Shown: one piece after another, positions 1-10,782 of the stretch
Layout of the letters: each line of letters starts with the position of its first letter
Numbering within the stretch: position 1 is the first letter of the stretch
NCBI RefSeq assembly: GCF_945859705.1
Contig: NC_079134.1
Coordinates: forward strand, 40,066,576 to 40,130,575
DNA length: 64,000 bases
Direction of reading: 5' to 3'
Source of the DNA: Episyrphus balteatus
Lineage: Eukaryota; Arthropoda; Insecta; Diptera; Syrphidae
Translations under genes and position numbers: made by a program
Notes under the pieces: model-generated
Databases searched by the model: none
What the model was told of the DNA's origin: nothing
What the model saw: the letters and a program-made list of their open reading frames with translations, nothing else

Positions 1-1440
1 TTCCTGCCGACATCCTGTCAAAGCATAGGGTTGCCACGCATTAAAGTTCATATTTTGAGTTTTTTCGACAACGCCACCCTGCTTATATGGTAAGTGTTAG
101 AGGTATAAAACAAATTATTTCAAAGAAAATTAAATTTAAAAATTTGTATATTCCGGATTTTTAAAAATTTGACATTTTAGAAGGGCAAACTGAGGTAAAT
201 TTAGAAAAAGGTCAAAAAGCTATTTCTTTAACAAAAAGTTGTAGAAAAAAGATTGATACTGGAATCGATAGATATTGTTAAATTATATAAGTCACACATA
301 CAAACCGAAAATGTAAAAAATCTGCTCCTAGAGATATGAACGTTTTAAAGTCAAAACCGTGAAATTCGATGTTTGAGAAATAATTCACCAAAAATCAACA
401 CGAAAGGTATTTGAAATAATGTTTATGTTATTAGAGAGCAAAAACAAAATAACTTGACACGTATCTGCCAAATTTTGGATTTGACTTTGTTTTTGGATTC
501 TGTGTATTTTAGAAGAATTACAGATTTTTACAATTCAATTCTTTCAAATATATTAATTATATAAATAAAGTTTAAATCATTACATCAAATATTGTAAATT
601 TTATAAACAGAAATGTAATAATTCTCAATTGTAGATGTTAAGATCTCTAATTGATGTAAATAAATAAATAAATTTTCAATCAGAAAAGTTGATGAAAAAA
701 TATTCAAAGTTCTAGAAATTCCAATCGAAAAACATAAAATTCGTTCTTCAGATAAAAGAAACAACATCTTAAACCTTGAAAGGGACTAGTTCAATTTTAA
801 CTTTTTGTGGGAAATTAAAAGTAAACAACTTTTTCAAAATAAATTTCTTTTGTTAAGATGCATTTTTAGAAAAAAAAATAATTCAAAAACTATTTTTTTA
901 TAAATACCTACATTTTTGAAAAAAAAATTATGCAAATATAATTGTTCTATAGTTTTCTAGTTATACCAAAATTATTTAAAAGTGTGACTATTCCCTCTGA
1001 ATTTAATTGTTCTTCCACTTTCATAGTCAATGACATAAAAGTATACCTATTCAATAATGTATTGGTTGCTTAATTTTTTAATTATTTCTGTATTTTTGAC
1101 CTCTTATAACTAATTTTAACTTCTACCTCAAGCCCCACGAAGGAGTTAAAATTTATGTTTTTTACATCTTTACGAGTTTTTATATATTTTTTTTTTTATT
1201 ATAATTCATCTTTATGGCACTTTACCAGTATTTTCTTGTTTCCCCTTTTTATGATTTTGTACCTCAAATAACTTTGGTTCGTGTCAGTAATTTTGTATTT
1301 GATAACGCCTCTAAGTTATTTATTATTAAATTTTAATTACCTAGAAAAAAAAACCATTTTAATTTTTTAATTTTAATTTTTAAATAGTTTCTTTGTAACA
1401 ATTTTTTTTAATTTAGAAAATATTTCATATTTCATTAAAA
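1..1440. other. AT-rich intergenic DNA
   Basis: No convincing gene is visible. The stretch is very AT-rich, with many short A and T runs and stop codons in all frames. The only open frame of note, on the minus strand near 585-767, is short, low in complexity and starts without any splice or promoter context. Its proximal part lies upstream of the small peptide gene at 1512 and may hold that gene's regulatory DNA. Confidence 0.6.
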
Positions 1441-1456
1441 CGCAATGAAATTTTAC

Positions 1457-1494
1457 TATTTAACCGATGAGCTGCATTGGTTTAATAATCAGTT
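1457..1494 (+). promoter_or_regulatory. TATA box and initiator of peptide gene copy 1
   Basis: TATTTAA at 1457-1463 is followed by TCAGTT at 1489-1494, with the initiator A at 1491, 34 bases after the first T of the TATA box. This matches the insect TATA plus TCAGT arrangement. The same TATA-like block followed by C-C/T-G recurs upstream of the other two family members. The start ATG lies 21 bases downstream of the putative transcription start, so the 5' leader would be very short. Confidence 0.45.
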
Positions 1495-1511
1495 TTATTC
1501 ATCGTCTCAAT

Positions 1512-1714
1512 ATGGATAGAGTTTCATTTTTAATTTGTTCAGTTGCTGTAGTAATAATGTCCTTCCTTGTGGTATAATAACTTAATTTTTTTGCCCTGAA
1601 AAGTAACAAGTTGTTTAGTAAATTATTTTTTTTTATTTTCTGTTTCTGTAGGACCTAGAAGAAGCAGTAGAAGTTCATGCTCCTGGTGTAGCTAATGCAA
1701 CTGTTTTACAGTAA
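1512..1714 (+). CDS. small secreted peptide precursor, copy 1 (two exons)
   Basis: Two exons, 1512-1571 and 1652-1714, are joined across an 80-base intron with GT at 1572 and AG at 1650-1651, phase 0. The product is 40 residues. Exon 1 encodes MDR followed by a hydrophobic stretch typical of a signal peptide. Exon 2 encodes DLEEA and then a predicted mature peptide VEVHAPGVANATVLQ. The gene was found by comparison with the paralogues at 36.4 and 37.6 kb, which share the intron position, the MDR start, the D-L-x-x-A leader end and the P-G-V-x-N-x-S/T core. This copy is the most diverged. It has a charged E-V-H in place of V-I-R, an N-A-T glycosylation sequon and a C-terminal Q. A poly(A) signal AATAAA follows at 1770-1775. 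The role is unknown. A secreted immune, reproductive or signalling peptide are all possible. There are no cysteines, no dibasic site and no C-terminal glycine for amidation. Confidence 0.66.
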
Positions 1715-1769
1715 ATGAATTGATTTGTAATACCTACAAATGATTAGCTACTGCTACATAAATGAATTA

Positions 1770-1775
1770 AATAAA
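1770..1775 (+). terminator. poly(A) signal of peptide gene copy 1
   Basis: AATAAA sits 56 bases after the stop codon of copy 1, inside an A-rich stretch. Confidence 0.45.
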
Positions 1776-2424
1776 AAATTATATACAATAATTTTTTTTA
1801 AATTGGGTTGTTTTACTTACTCTTTTTTTTGGATAAGGTCATACATAATAACCATACGGTATTTACTGGATCAATCTGAGATGCCTACCTTATTCATCGA
1901 AGTACTTCATTAATGTAACCAGAGATTTGTGATAATTACTGGACCGATTTATGATACTAACTGCAGCTCCTCCAAAAATCTGTGATAATACATAAATGAA
2001 AATTCATTTACTGAGACAGTGATATGTACCGGGTGATATTTACCACGAAAATCTAAAATAACGAAGTTTTTGATTACAAAAGAAACCTAAATATTTACTG
2101 AAGAAACTTGTGATATTTACTAAGAAACCTGTGATACATACCAAAGCAAACCTTAATACCTTACCAGTTATTGCTAAATAATTTCGAGAAACTCATCCGC
2201 CGATGGGTATTAGTTACCGAAAGAATTTTTTACACAAACCAGACAAATTTATTAATTATGTAGACAATGCTTAGGGGAGCAACCGTGAATTGGATATTCA
2301 CTTTTCACTTTACAGTTCGCATTTCGCACAAATAGAGCATTTACCCTGAATGTCATTTTCGACAAGTTTGTTAAGGATATGGCGTGATTTCTCTCACATA
2401 GATCAATCATTAAAAAGATCTATA
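1776..2424. other. intergenic with degenerate GTGATA/TTTAC motifs
   Basis: No gene is seen. Between about 1926 and 2190 a degenerate short motif of the type GTGATATTTACC recurs several times at irregular spacing. Similar wording is found near 15560-15690, so this is probably an old dispersed repeat. Confidence 0.4.
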
Positions 2425-3074
2425 TTAGGGTGGGTCAAAAAAAATCAAAATTCTTTTTTTTGATTTGGTACTCCGAAAAATTGATTGCTAGGCACCTCTA
2501 GAATATACACCCCAAATATGAGCTAATAAATAAATAAAATTTTCAGTGAATTAGAACATTTTGAAAAGTAAAAAATGTTTTAATAATTTTTTTTAAATTT
2601 TGACCTCGAATATCTTTAGAATGGTTAGATAAATGAAAAAAAGTTATTGAGACCTTTTTTGTGGAACGATCTATTTCCTACAAGAATATGTCTTGCGCGT
2701 TTGATTATTATAATTTTTCAATTTGTTACAAAATTAAGAACAAAAAACGAATTTTTAAAGATTTTCTCGATTTTTGGACCTCAAATATCTATTAAACGGT
2801 TAGATAAACGAAAAAACTGTACAAGGCCTTTTTTGTAGAGCGTTCAATTTCCTACAAGAATATGTAAAGAAATTTGCTAAAAAGTAGATTTAAAAAAAAG
2901 ATGATTATTTTTTGTAGAAGCTTGATGTAAAAATGGAAAATTGCGAAGCGGAGGACCTTCCCATTAATAAAAAGAGCTCATATTTGGTGTGTATATTCTA
3001 GAGGTGTCTAGCAATCGATTTTTCGCAGTACCAAATCAAAAAAAAAGAATTTAGATTTTTTTGACCCACCTTAA
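2425..3074. mobile_element. TTAGGGTGGGTC-ended inverted-repeat element
   Basis: The two ends read TTAGGGTGGGTCAAAAAAA and its inverse, and the terminal inverted repeats extend about 100 bases inward with small differences. The element is flanked by a perfect 6-base duplication TCTATA at 2419-2424 and 3075-3080. It is non-autonomous; the internal open frame is only AT-rich filler. It is closely related to the arms of the hairpin at 23471-24812, and its end resembles that of the element at 26336-28381. Confidence 0.8.
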
Positions 3075-3290
3075 TCTATATGTTTGAAGTTTACACTTTA
3101 CACTAGAAGTGAGGCAAAATTTCTTGTCAAAAGTAAATTTAAGTGCATTTTTGCGGGTTCAAAACAATTCCCTTTTATTCTAGAACTGTTGCAAAAAGTT
3201 ATTTTTTCCAAAATCACAGGTCAAAAGTCTTTTTCAATGCGTTTTCGTTAATTCCGCGTAAAATAATTCACGTTACACAAGTGCATTGGA

Positions 3291-3971
3291 AACAGTGCCG
3301 GATTAGCCTCAAGGCAAACTAGGCAGCTGCCTAGGGGCCCCACTTCAGCTAGGGGCCCCTCGCCCCGACTACGAACAAACAAAATTTCTTGGAGTTGTAC
3401 CTTCAATAAAAAACAGCATTACATTTGTATTTGTAAAAATAAGAAAAAAGAAGAATAAAAAAACGTTTGCAAATCATTAAACATTAGCCCCGTTCCATTG
3501 GAGGTGGTAGTTTACTCATGAGTTGATCTAGTACTATAATTACCACATAATCTTCTACTTCTACCACTGATGAGCGCGCACTAAAGGGGTTTTGGGTACC
3601 CTTAATATACATGTGTTTATAATGAATTATGACTCCCATCCCATCCTGAAGGGCCCAACCCAGCGATGCCAGATTGAGGGATTTTTTCCTGTTTTTTTTT
3701 TTCGGTATTTTTGATTAGGGAAAAATGGAAAATCAACCCAGAACAGTCAGCTCAAAATATATCACTTTTAAATACCAAGACAAATACTGGTCTATTCGAA
3801 TATTATTCTAACGACATCGAACCAGAGTTTAGTAACGAGATGGTGCCATTAAAGCTCTTCATTTTGCAATCAGATAATATGTCAGAAAAATCTGAGATTG
3901 TGCATGCAGAGAAGTTAGAAGTTAATATAGGCACCGTTACAAATTTATTCATAATGAATTACCCCAAATAA
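3291..3971 (+). pseudogene. decayed hAT-like element with possible transposase fragment
   Basis: At 3291 the sequence CAGTGCCGGATTAGCC is followed by a GC-rich stretch with two GGGGCCCC-type blocks, which resembles termini of hAT elements that carry ZMYM1-like transposases. An open frame at 3711-3971 contains residues LFEYYSNDIEPEFSNE. This weakly recalls a segment of those transposases, but there is no catalytic residue I can name. A truncated MITE lies between the two. No second terminus or target duplication is evident, so this is a broken remnant and the protein assignment is tentative. Confidence 0.35.
3488..3590. mobile_element. truncated copy of the GCCCCGTT-ended MITE
   Basis: The 5' end TAGCCCCGTTCCATTGGAGG and the following GTGGTAGTTTACTCATGAG match the complete copy at 16754-16902. 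The right-hand terminus is missing. Confidence 0.65.
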
Positions 3972-4171
3972 AAACATAACTTCGAAAACAGCCAAAATGA
4001 CGTTTTTTGGCATTTTCTAACGGTAATATTTCAAAAACGGATGCCAATAAAAAAAATTTGACTTCAGATTCGAGTTCAACACATCCAACACTACTAGGAA
4101 AGTATATTTTGGTTCTTGTGGCAAAAACCTTGTTGACCAGTGTTATCAATTAAAAAAAAAACTAAACCACC

Positions 4172-4250
4172 CACACGCGTTTTGAACGCGTTTCAAAAGT
4201 GTTTTGGATGCGTTTTGGACGCGTTTCGGACGCGTTTCACATGTGTTTTC
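4172..4250 (+). repeat. detached block of the 11-base ACGCGT array
   Basis: About seven degenerate 11-base units of the GACGCGTTTCA / GACGCGTTTTG type lie here, separated from the main array by about 0.9 kb of different sequence. Confidence 0.75.
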
Positions 4251-5155
4251 CCAGCAAACGCAGAACTACAGAAAAAAACCGGTGAAATATGTACGTAAAA
4301 GAAGTAATTCTTTTCCACTGAAAAAAGATAGGAGCTCGGGAAAAAACTCAGTTATATACTTTCTGTATATAAGAATACGTGAAGCAGCTATCTCTTTTTT
4401 GCATGCAAGATGAAATAAATTTCCCCTCCATTAATAGTACAGACAAATGTACTTCAAAAGTGCATCAGCGAAGCACTTCTGGAAGTGGTTCTGATGTACA
4501 TTTTCCAGTACTTTTTTAACCTACAGAAAAAGCACTGAAACTTGTACTTTTAAAGTACTTATTTGGAGCACTTTCATGGATTTATATCCGTACTGCTAAA
4601 ATCCATATTTTAATTTCATCTGAAAATAAAAAAATCTTCAAAACAAACAAACAATTCTTTTAAACTATTATTTAATATTTTTTTGGAAAAACACAAAATA
4701 GTTTTTTTTTTTTTTTGAAAACAAAATACACTTAAAAAAAAGATCCTTGGGCACGCGACTGTGGCCTAGCCAGTTGAAAAAAATGAAAAAGAAAAAAATA
4801 CTCTGCGTCTGCAGTCTGCACTTTGGTGGTAGTTTTTGTATCTTGTTTTGATTTTTTTTTCTAAATGCTCAAGGCTGAAGCTGCTGTAAACTCAGTCAAT
4901 GATGTCTGGAATTGATCGCCACTAAAAGACAGAAAAATCAACAACTTTATAATTTATCAATTTTATAATCAGCATACCTTTATTTTCCAAATCAATTGGT
5001 GGTTGTTTTTGTATCATTTTTGTATTACTTTTTTTTTCTAAATGCACAAGGCTGAGGCTGTGCATTTTGATGGTGGAAATAAATTTTTGTGGCGTGCCGA
5101 AGAATTTGTGTGGTAGATATTGTTTAGAGAAAATAGTTTTCACAAATAACAAATA
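4251..5155. other. non-array sequence between two array blocks
   Basis: This contains AGTAC-rich degenerate repeats (about 4438-4580). It also holds an internal duplication: about 4800-4880 resembles 4990-5070, both with TTTCTAAATGC followed by CAAGGCTGA. No gene or clear transposon terminus is seen. It may be an insertion that split the array. Confidence 0.4.
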
Positions 5156-6757
5156 GCGTTTCGGACGCGTTTCGGACGCGTTTCAGATGTGTTTTGCAAG
5201 CGTTTCGGACGCGTTTCAGACGCGTTTCAGACGCGTTTTGGACGCGTTTCGGACGCGTTTCAGACGCGTTTTGGACGCGTTTTGGGCGCGTTTCAGATGC
5301 GTTTTGGACGCGTTTCAGACGTGTTTCAGACGCGTTTCATACGCGTTTTGGACGCGTTTCAGACGCGTTTTGGACGCGTTTCGGACCCGTTTCAGACGCG
5401 TTTTGGACGTGTTTCAGTAGCGTTTTGGACGCGTTTCAGATGCGTTTTGGGCGCGTTTCAGATGCGTTTTGGACGCGTTTCAGATGCGTTTTGGACGCGT
5501 TTCAGATGCGTTTTGGGCGCGTTTCATACGCGTTTTGGACGCGTTTCAGACGCGTTTTGGACGCGTTTCAGACGTGTTTCAGACGCGTTTCAAACGCGTT
5601 TGGGCGCGTTTTGGACGCGTTTCAGACGCGTTTCAGATGCGTTTCAGACGTGTTTTGGACGCGTTTCAGACGCGTTTTAGACGCGTTTCGGACGCGATTA
5701 ACACGCGTTTTGGACGCGTTTTGGGCGCGTTTAAGATGCGTTTCAGACGCGTTTCGGACGCGTTTCGGACGCGTTTCAGGCGCGTTTTGGACGCGTTTCG
5801 GATGCGTTTCAGACGCGTTTTGGACGGGTTTTGGACGCGTTTTGGACGCGTTTTGGACGCGTTTTGGACAAGGTTCAGACGCGTTTTGGACGCGTTTCAG
5901 ACCCGTTTCAGACGCGCTTTGGACGCGTTTCAGATGCGTTTTGGACGCGTTTCAGATGCGTTTTGGGCGCGTTTCAGATGCGTTTTGGACGCGTTTCAGA
6001 CGCGTTTTGGACGCGTTTCAGACGCGTTTTGGACGCGTTTCAGACGCGTTTTGGGCGCTTTTTGGGCACGTTTCAGATGCGTTTTGGACGCGTTTCAGAC
6101 GTGTTTCAGACGAGTTTCATACGCGTTTTGGACGCGTTTCAGACGCGTTTTGGGCGCGTTTCAGACGCGTTTTGGGCGCGTTTCAGATGCGTTTTAGATG
6201 CGTTTAGGACGCGATTAACACGCGTTTTGGACGCGTTTTGGGCGCGTTTAAGATGCGTTTCAGACGCGTTTCGGACGCGTTTCAGGCGCGTTTCGGATGC
6301 GTTTCAGACGCGTTTTGGACGCGTTTCGGATGCGTTTCAGACGCGTTTTCGACGCGTTTTGGACAAGTTTCAGACGCGTTTTCGACGCGTTTCAGACCCG
6401 TTTCAGACGCGTTTTGGGCGCGTTTCAGATGCGTTTTGGACGTGTTTCAGACGCGTTTTGGACGCGTTTCAGACGCGTTTTGGGCGCTTTTTGGGCGCGT
6501 TTCAGGTGCGTTTTGGACGCGTTTCAGACGTGTTTCAGACGCGTTTCATACGCGTTTTGGACGCGTTTCAGACGCGTTTTGGACGCGTTTCAGACGCGTT
6601 TTGGACGCGTTTCGGACCCGTTTCAGACTCGTTTTGGACGCGTTTCAGATGCGTTTTGGGCGCGTTTCAGACGTGTTTCAGACGCGTTTCAGACGTGTTT
6701 CCGACGCGTTTCAGACGCGTTTTGGACGTGTTTTGGACGCGTTTTGGACGCGTTTTT
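5156..6757 (+). repeat. 11-base tandem array with ACGCGT (MluI) core
   Basis: Roughly 145 units alternate among GACGCGTTTCA, GACGCGTTTTG and GACGCGTTTCG. Variants include GATGCG, GGCGCG and GACGTG. Because 11 is not a multiple of 3 and the unit has no forward stop codon, all three forward frames stay open for long distances, the longest at 5194-6207. Their translations are one 11-residue phrase permuted, such as DAFQTRFGRVS. I treat these as artefacts of the repeat, not genes. Higher-order structure is visible: a distinctive GACGCGATTA variant recurs 517 bases apart (5691 and 6208), and a GGGCGCTTTTT variant recurs 429 bases apart (6053 and 6482). Both distances are exact multiples of 11. Confidence 0.93.
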
Positions 6758-6972
6758 TACATTTTTATCAAGTGAACAATAAATTAATTCTTTCATCCTC
6801 CTTGCGTCCATGTAGTTTTCAATTTAATCTGTGAAATTTACTCATGTTGTGCGGTTCAGAACGTACGGTATATGCTTACCGAAAGTAAACAAATTGCGCA
6901 TAAAATATGCTATATGGTAATTTTATGAGGATTGTGTATGCTTCAGCACTAGTAGTAGCAATATGCAACTTG

Positions 6973-8257
6973 CAGGGTTGCTAAAAAGCTCAAAAGTGAG
7001 CTGAGCTCGCAGCTCAGCTCAAATTTTGGTGGTGATAGGATACATTGCTTTTTATTTGGAAAGTATAATGAAATATGAAGATATTTTAAACTTTTAAATA
7101 ACACCATAGCTTAAGATGTTTGGTTCTAGTTATATTAATGGAATTATTTTAACACATAGATATTTTTATAAATAAGACAGATAATTTTTCGTGATATTTT
7201 CTCTTGGTGTTTTTGATAGTAAATACATATATTTCTATTTTTTTAGTAAAATATTTCTATTTTTATCATAAAAAAAAATTCCGGTACAATCCGGTTTTTC
7301 GACTTTTTTCAAAATTCCGAGAAAATCGGTTTTGAAAGTTGGGGTAAATTTTTTGTTTCGAAAAATCCCCGAATCTTTAAACGCTCCTGGAAGCTAAACC
7401 GCTTTAGAGCAATTTTTGGGAGTGATGCCAAATGATAGCTTGTGTCATGGGCCTACGCTTTGCACATTATCAGATTTTAAAAAAATCGTCTTCCATGTTA
7501 AACCTCCACATCATGCCTATTTTATCAGAATCGTGCCTAATTTTTTTTACTTTTAAGTTCTAACGGTTTGAGAACGCGTGGACCTACAGGGATGAGAGTT
7601 GTTCCCAAATGTAGGTTAGAGTCCCCGCTACCTTTTGGCATCAAAAATTTTTTTTTCATTTTTTTCAAAATTCCGAGATATAGGCGTTGGAACGCTTTGA
7701 TCTAGAGACAGGGGAGTGGTACCATATGAAAGCTTATATTCTCAGTGGTATAAGTGGTATAGTGGTATAATCCGGTTTTTCGATTTTTTTCAAAATTCCG
7801 AGAAAATCGCCTTTGAAAGTTGGGGCAAAATTTTTTTTCGAAAAATCCCCGAATCTTTGAACGCTCCTAGAAGCTAAACCGCTTGAGAGCAATTTTTGGG
7901 AGTGATGCCAAATGATAGCTTGTGTCATGGGCCTACGCTTTGCACATTATCAGATTTTTAAAAAATCGTCTTCCATGTTAAACCGCCACATCATGCCTAT
8001 TTTATCAGAATTGTGCCTAATTTTTTTTTTACTTTTAAGTTGTACCCAAATGTAGGTTAGAGTCCCCGCTACCTTTTGGCATAAAAATTTTTTTTTCATT
8101 TTTTTCAAAATTCCGAGATATAGGCGTTGGAAGTTGGGGCGCTCACTTTCAGCTCAGCTCACTTTCAGCTCAGCTCAAATGAGTTAAGCTATGGTACCTA
8201 GCTCAAATTTGAGCTGAGCTGTCAGCTGAGCTGAAATGTGAGCTTTTTGCAACCCTG
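6973..8257. mobile_element. hAT-like non-autonomous element, ends CAGGGTTGC
   Basis: The left end CAGGGTTGCTAAAAAGCTCA and the right end, its inverse with AGCTTTTTGCAACCCTG, form terminal inverted repeats extended by AGCTGAGCTC-rich sequence. The flanking 8-mers are GCAACTTG (6965-6972) and GCAACTCA (8258-8265), a target duplication with two differences. No transposase is present. The interior includes a tandem duplication of about 480 bases. The element lies at the edge of the 14-base minisatellite whose unit contains the same 8-mer. Confidence 0.72.
7283..8130 (+). repeat. tandem duplication of about 480 bases inside the hAT-like element
   Basis: Blocks starting near 7291 and 7772 share long nearly identical runs, including GGGCCTACGCTTTGCAC at about 7449 and 7929. 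The second copy lacks a segment present near 7557-7600 in the first. Confidence 0.8.
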
Positions 8258-8475
8258 GCAACTCACCACATGGAAATTACCACATGCAACTTGCCACATG
8301 CAACTTGCCACATGTAACTTGCCACATGCAACTTGCCACACGCAACTTGTAACATGCAACTTGCCACACGCAACTTGCCGCATGCAACTTGCCACATACA
8401 ACTTGCCACATGCAACTTGCCACATACAACTTGCCACATGCAACTTGCCACATGAAACATGTAACTTGCAACGTG
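8258..8475 (+). repeat. 14-base minisatellite, unit ACATGCAACTTGCC
   Basis: About 15 tandem units contain single-base variants (ACATACA, ACACGCA, ACATGTA). Short open frames on both strands, such as 8238-8576, merely translate the repeat. Confidence 0.9.
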
Positions 8476-8867
8476 TAGTGTGTTTTATGTTTGCTGTACT
8501 GCGGCGTACTGCATTTTTAAATACTAAAGTACTGCCTACTCTAAAGGTGAAACGACAGCCCTGCTACCCATGGTGATCGCGTCATAATCCCTTTGACATT
8601 CTTGTCAAAAAGTAAATTTTCATACCCACCCTCCCATAAGAAGTATAACTTCAAAAATTGAAATCACGGTTAAAAATCACAGGTTACAATCACCGTGAAT
8701 TCAAAATCACAGTCACAGCACAGGTACACCTGTGATTAAAAAATCACGACTTAGCTCATCTCAATCTGTGATATTAAGCGGATAAATCTGTGATACTTAA
8801 TGAAAAAAAAAAAGTGTGTGTACACATGTACACCCGACTGAAGTTATACTTCTCCTCATCGCCTCAA
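8476..8867. other. intergenic repeat-derived sequence
   Basis: No gene is seen. The block from about 8589 (TCCCTTTGACATTCTTGTC, then AGAAGTATAACTTC near 8639) recurs at 13591 and 15491, so it is part of a dispersed repeat. Runs of the AATCACAG type occur at 8660-8750. Confidence 0.45.
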
Positions 8868-9804
8868 AAAATCAAATTTTTGGTTTTAAAAAGGAACATG
8901 TAAACAGACCAAATTCTTTTTGCGATTGTATGTGTGTGATTTGACAACAATTTTTACACGAACGTCAAGCTGAAATCAAAACAATTTCTGCAAAATAAAA
9001 CCAGATTTGTTTGATCAATAATTTTGTTTTTTTTTTCTTCGGTATTATAAATTTATTTTAATCAGAATCAAACTGAAATTGCAGTTATTATTAAGATCTG
9101 AGTGAAGATGAAGTAAAAGGTTAATTATTTTGGCCGTATGTATGCTGTGGTTTTGCAGAGAACATAGTGTCGACATAATGTCGAATTCCTTTTAATGATA
9201 AAATCGAATTTTCGGCGATCTCGAAGCGAATTTTTTCTGAAAATCATGTTCCATGGAAATAAAATCGCCTCAAACGAAGCAGAATTCGAATTTTTTTTTA
9301 TAATCTCCCTTTATTGAGAGATTTAAACGGATTTGCACACACAATTGGAACATTTTATATCGCTCAAACGTCAAGCTGAAAGACTTATTCGTGTTGTTTG
9401 TTTATTTGAAAACACCATCTTCAAATAAAGAGTAATATGTATGTATCGTATTTTTATCGCGGAAAAATATGAAATAAATAAAAATAATAATGTGCAATCA
9501 ATATATATTTTTTCCTGGCATAGTTCTTGTGAAAAAGTCAAACTACTGTGACTTTTCTTCCCGTGATTGTCTTCAAAAAAAATTTCCTCTTTAAAACCAC
9601 AGCATACGGCCAAAACAATTAGCATTCTACTTCATCTTCACTCAGATCATAACAATATCTGCAATGTCGTATTGACTCTGATTAAATTAAATTTATATTA
9701 CCGAAGAAAATAAGCAATTTTATTGATCAAAGGAATCTGGGTTTTATTTTGCAGAAATTGTTTTGATTTCGGCTTGACGTTCGTGTAATTTTTTTGAGGC
9801 GATT
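8868..9804. mobile_element. foldback-like element
   Basis: Inverted repeats of about 200 bases face each other. The left arm holds ATTTCTGCAAAATAAAACC near 8987 and TGGCCGTATG near 9130. The right arm holds the inverse near 9600-9760. The outermost GCCTCAAAAAA is matched by TTTTTTGAGGC near 9790. The right half (9366-9790) is clearly related to 57290-57725. No transposase is visible, and the target duplication was not resolved. Confidence 0.6.
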
Positions 9805-9883
9805 ATAAAAATTTAAAGGAATTCGACACAAAATTTTCACACATCACACGCGAAAATAAATATTTTGAAATGAAGTAAGCAGC

Positions 9884-10107
9884 CATGGTATAAAAAGACA
9901 AGGTATGATCATTAGAGCCACCATCTTACAAAATGGGGTAATAAGGTTTTGAAGTTAAGTCAAAAGCAACAACAATTTCCAAGACAAATTTGTTTACAAC
10001 AACAATTTCAATGGGCTGGGCTGTCAAAACCTTAAGTAGCCATAAGTTTTGACAGTTCTCGATACTGAGTTTTTTCTAATGATCATACCTTCTCTTTTTA
10101 TACCATG
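9884..10107. mobile_element. MITE with CATGGTATAAAAAG ends
   Basis: Ends CATGGTATAAAAAGACAAGG and the inverse of CATGGTATAAAAAGAGAAGG give inverted repeats of about 30 bases. It is flanked by AGCAGC at 9878-9883 and 10108-10113. The related sequence at 13341-13353 has the uninterrupted site, which supports a 6-base duplication. Confidence 0.75.
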
Positions 10108-10309
10108 AGCAGCAGCCACATTTATTTTTTTTAAATTGACGTTTGTGTTGTCAGCACTGATCAGCTTTAAAGTTGTACTTCCTTACCGACGTATTGTCGG
10201 CAAGGTTTAACATAACTACAAGGTGACTCAAGTAATGCATTTAAGGCGAGGCTGCACCTTTATGATTTCCTTTAAATAGATTTTGAATCTTTTATGGCTC
10301 GTTGTTTTA

Positions 10310-10533
10310 AGCCTAGTACGCAGCTGAAGCAAAACCAAACATTTTTAAGTCTCCAAAGTCAACAGCTAACATGTTAACGAAAAAATACATAGAGTAGTAT
10401 AGCAAAGTAAAAATAAAAAAATTAAAGAAAAAACATCAGAAAATAAGTTTTAAAGCAAAAACAAAACATATTTAATTTCGTTAACGAAACTTTGTAGAGA
10501 ACATTTCGTTTCGCTTCAGCTGCGTACTAGGCT
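10310..10533. mobile_element. MITE with AGCCTAGTACGCAGCTGAAG ends
   Basis: A 224-base element with perfectly matched 20-base ends; the interior is AT-rich. Single ends of the same family occur near 12306-12331 and 15122-15147. No target duplication was recognised. Confidence 0.7.
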
Positions 10534-10543
10534 GAAGGCTTTA

Positions 10544-10782
10544 GCCTTAACTACATTGGCTCAAAATGTGAAAAAGTACAAAAGTGAAAATTTTTAAACG
10601 CATTTTGGGACTGGAAAATTAGAACAAATGATGCAAAAAGCTTATTTTTTGGTCTAATATACAATTTCTGGACTCTTTTTTACAAACAAATTGCACCAGT
10701 GAGAAAAAAAATATTTTCACTTTTGTTCTTTTGCAGAAAGTGGCCAATGTAGTTGACGCTTTTATGTCATTGTAGTTAAGGC
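10544..10782. mobile_element. ACTACAA-family MITE, copy 1
   Basis: The ends read GCCTTAACTACA and TGTAGTTAAGGC. The interior has the family's GATGCAAAAAGCTTATTTTTT segment. Related copies lie at 11571-11797 and in the cluster at 56196-57061. Confidence 0.7.

Noticed and set aside
5194..6207. 337-codon open frame
   Set aside because: It translates an 11-base tandem repeat that is open in all three forward frames. No start context, splice sites or non-repeat domain.
5156..8475. Tandem arrays as a possible CRISPR
   Set aside because: The units are contiguous, 11 or 14 bases long, without unique spacers, and the DNA is eukaryotic.
8238..8576. 112-codon open frame and three minus-strand frames over the same place
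   Set aside because: They translate the 14-base minisatellite on either strand.
8639..8655. GAAGTATAACTTC as a lox- or FRT-like recombination site
   Set aside because: Only a short partial likeness. The motif belongs to a dispersed repeat present at three places, without a proper spacer and two arms.
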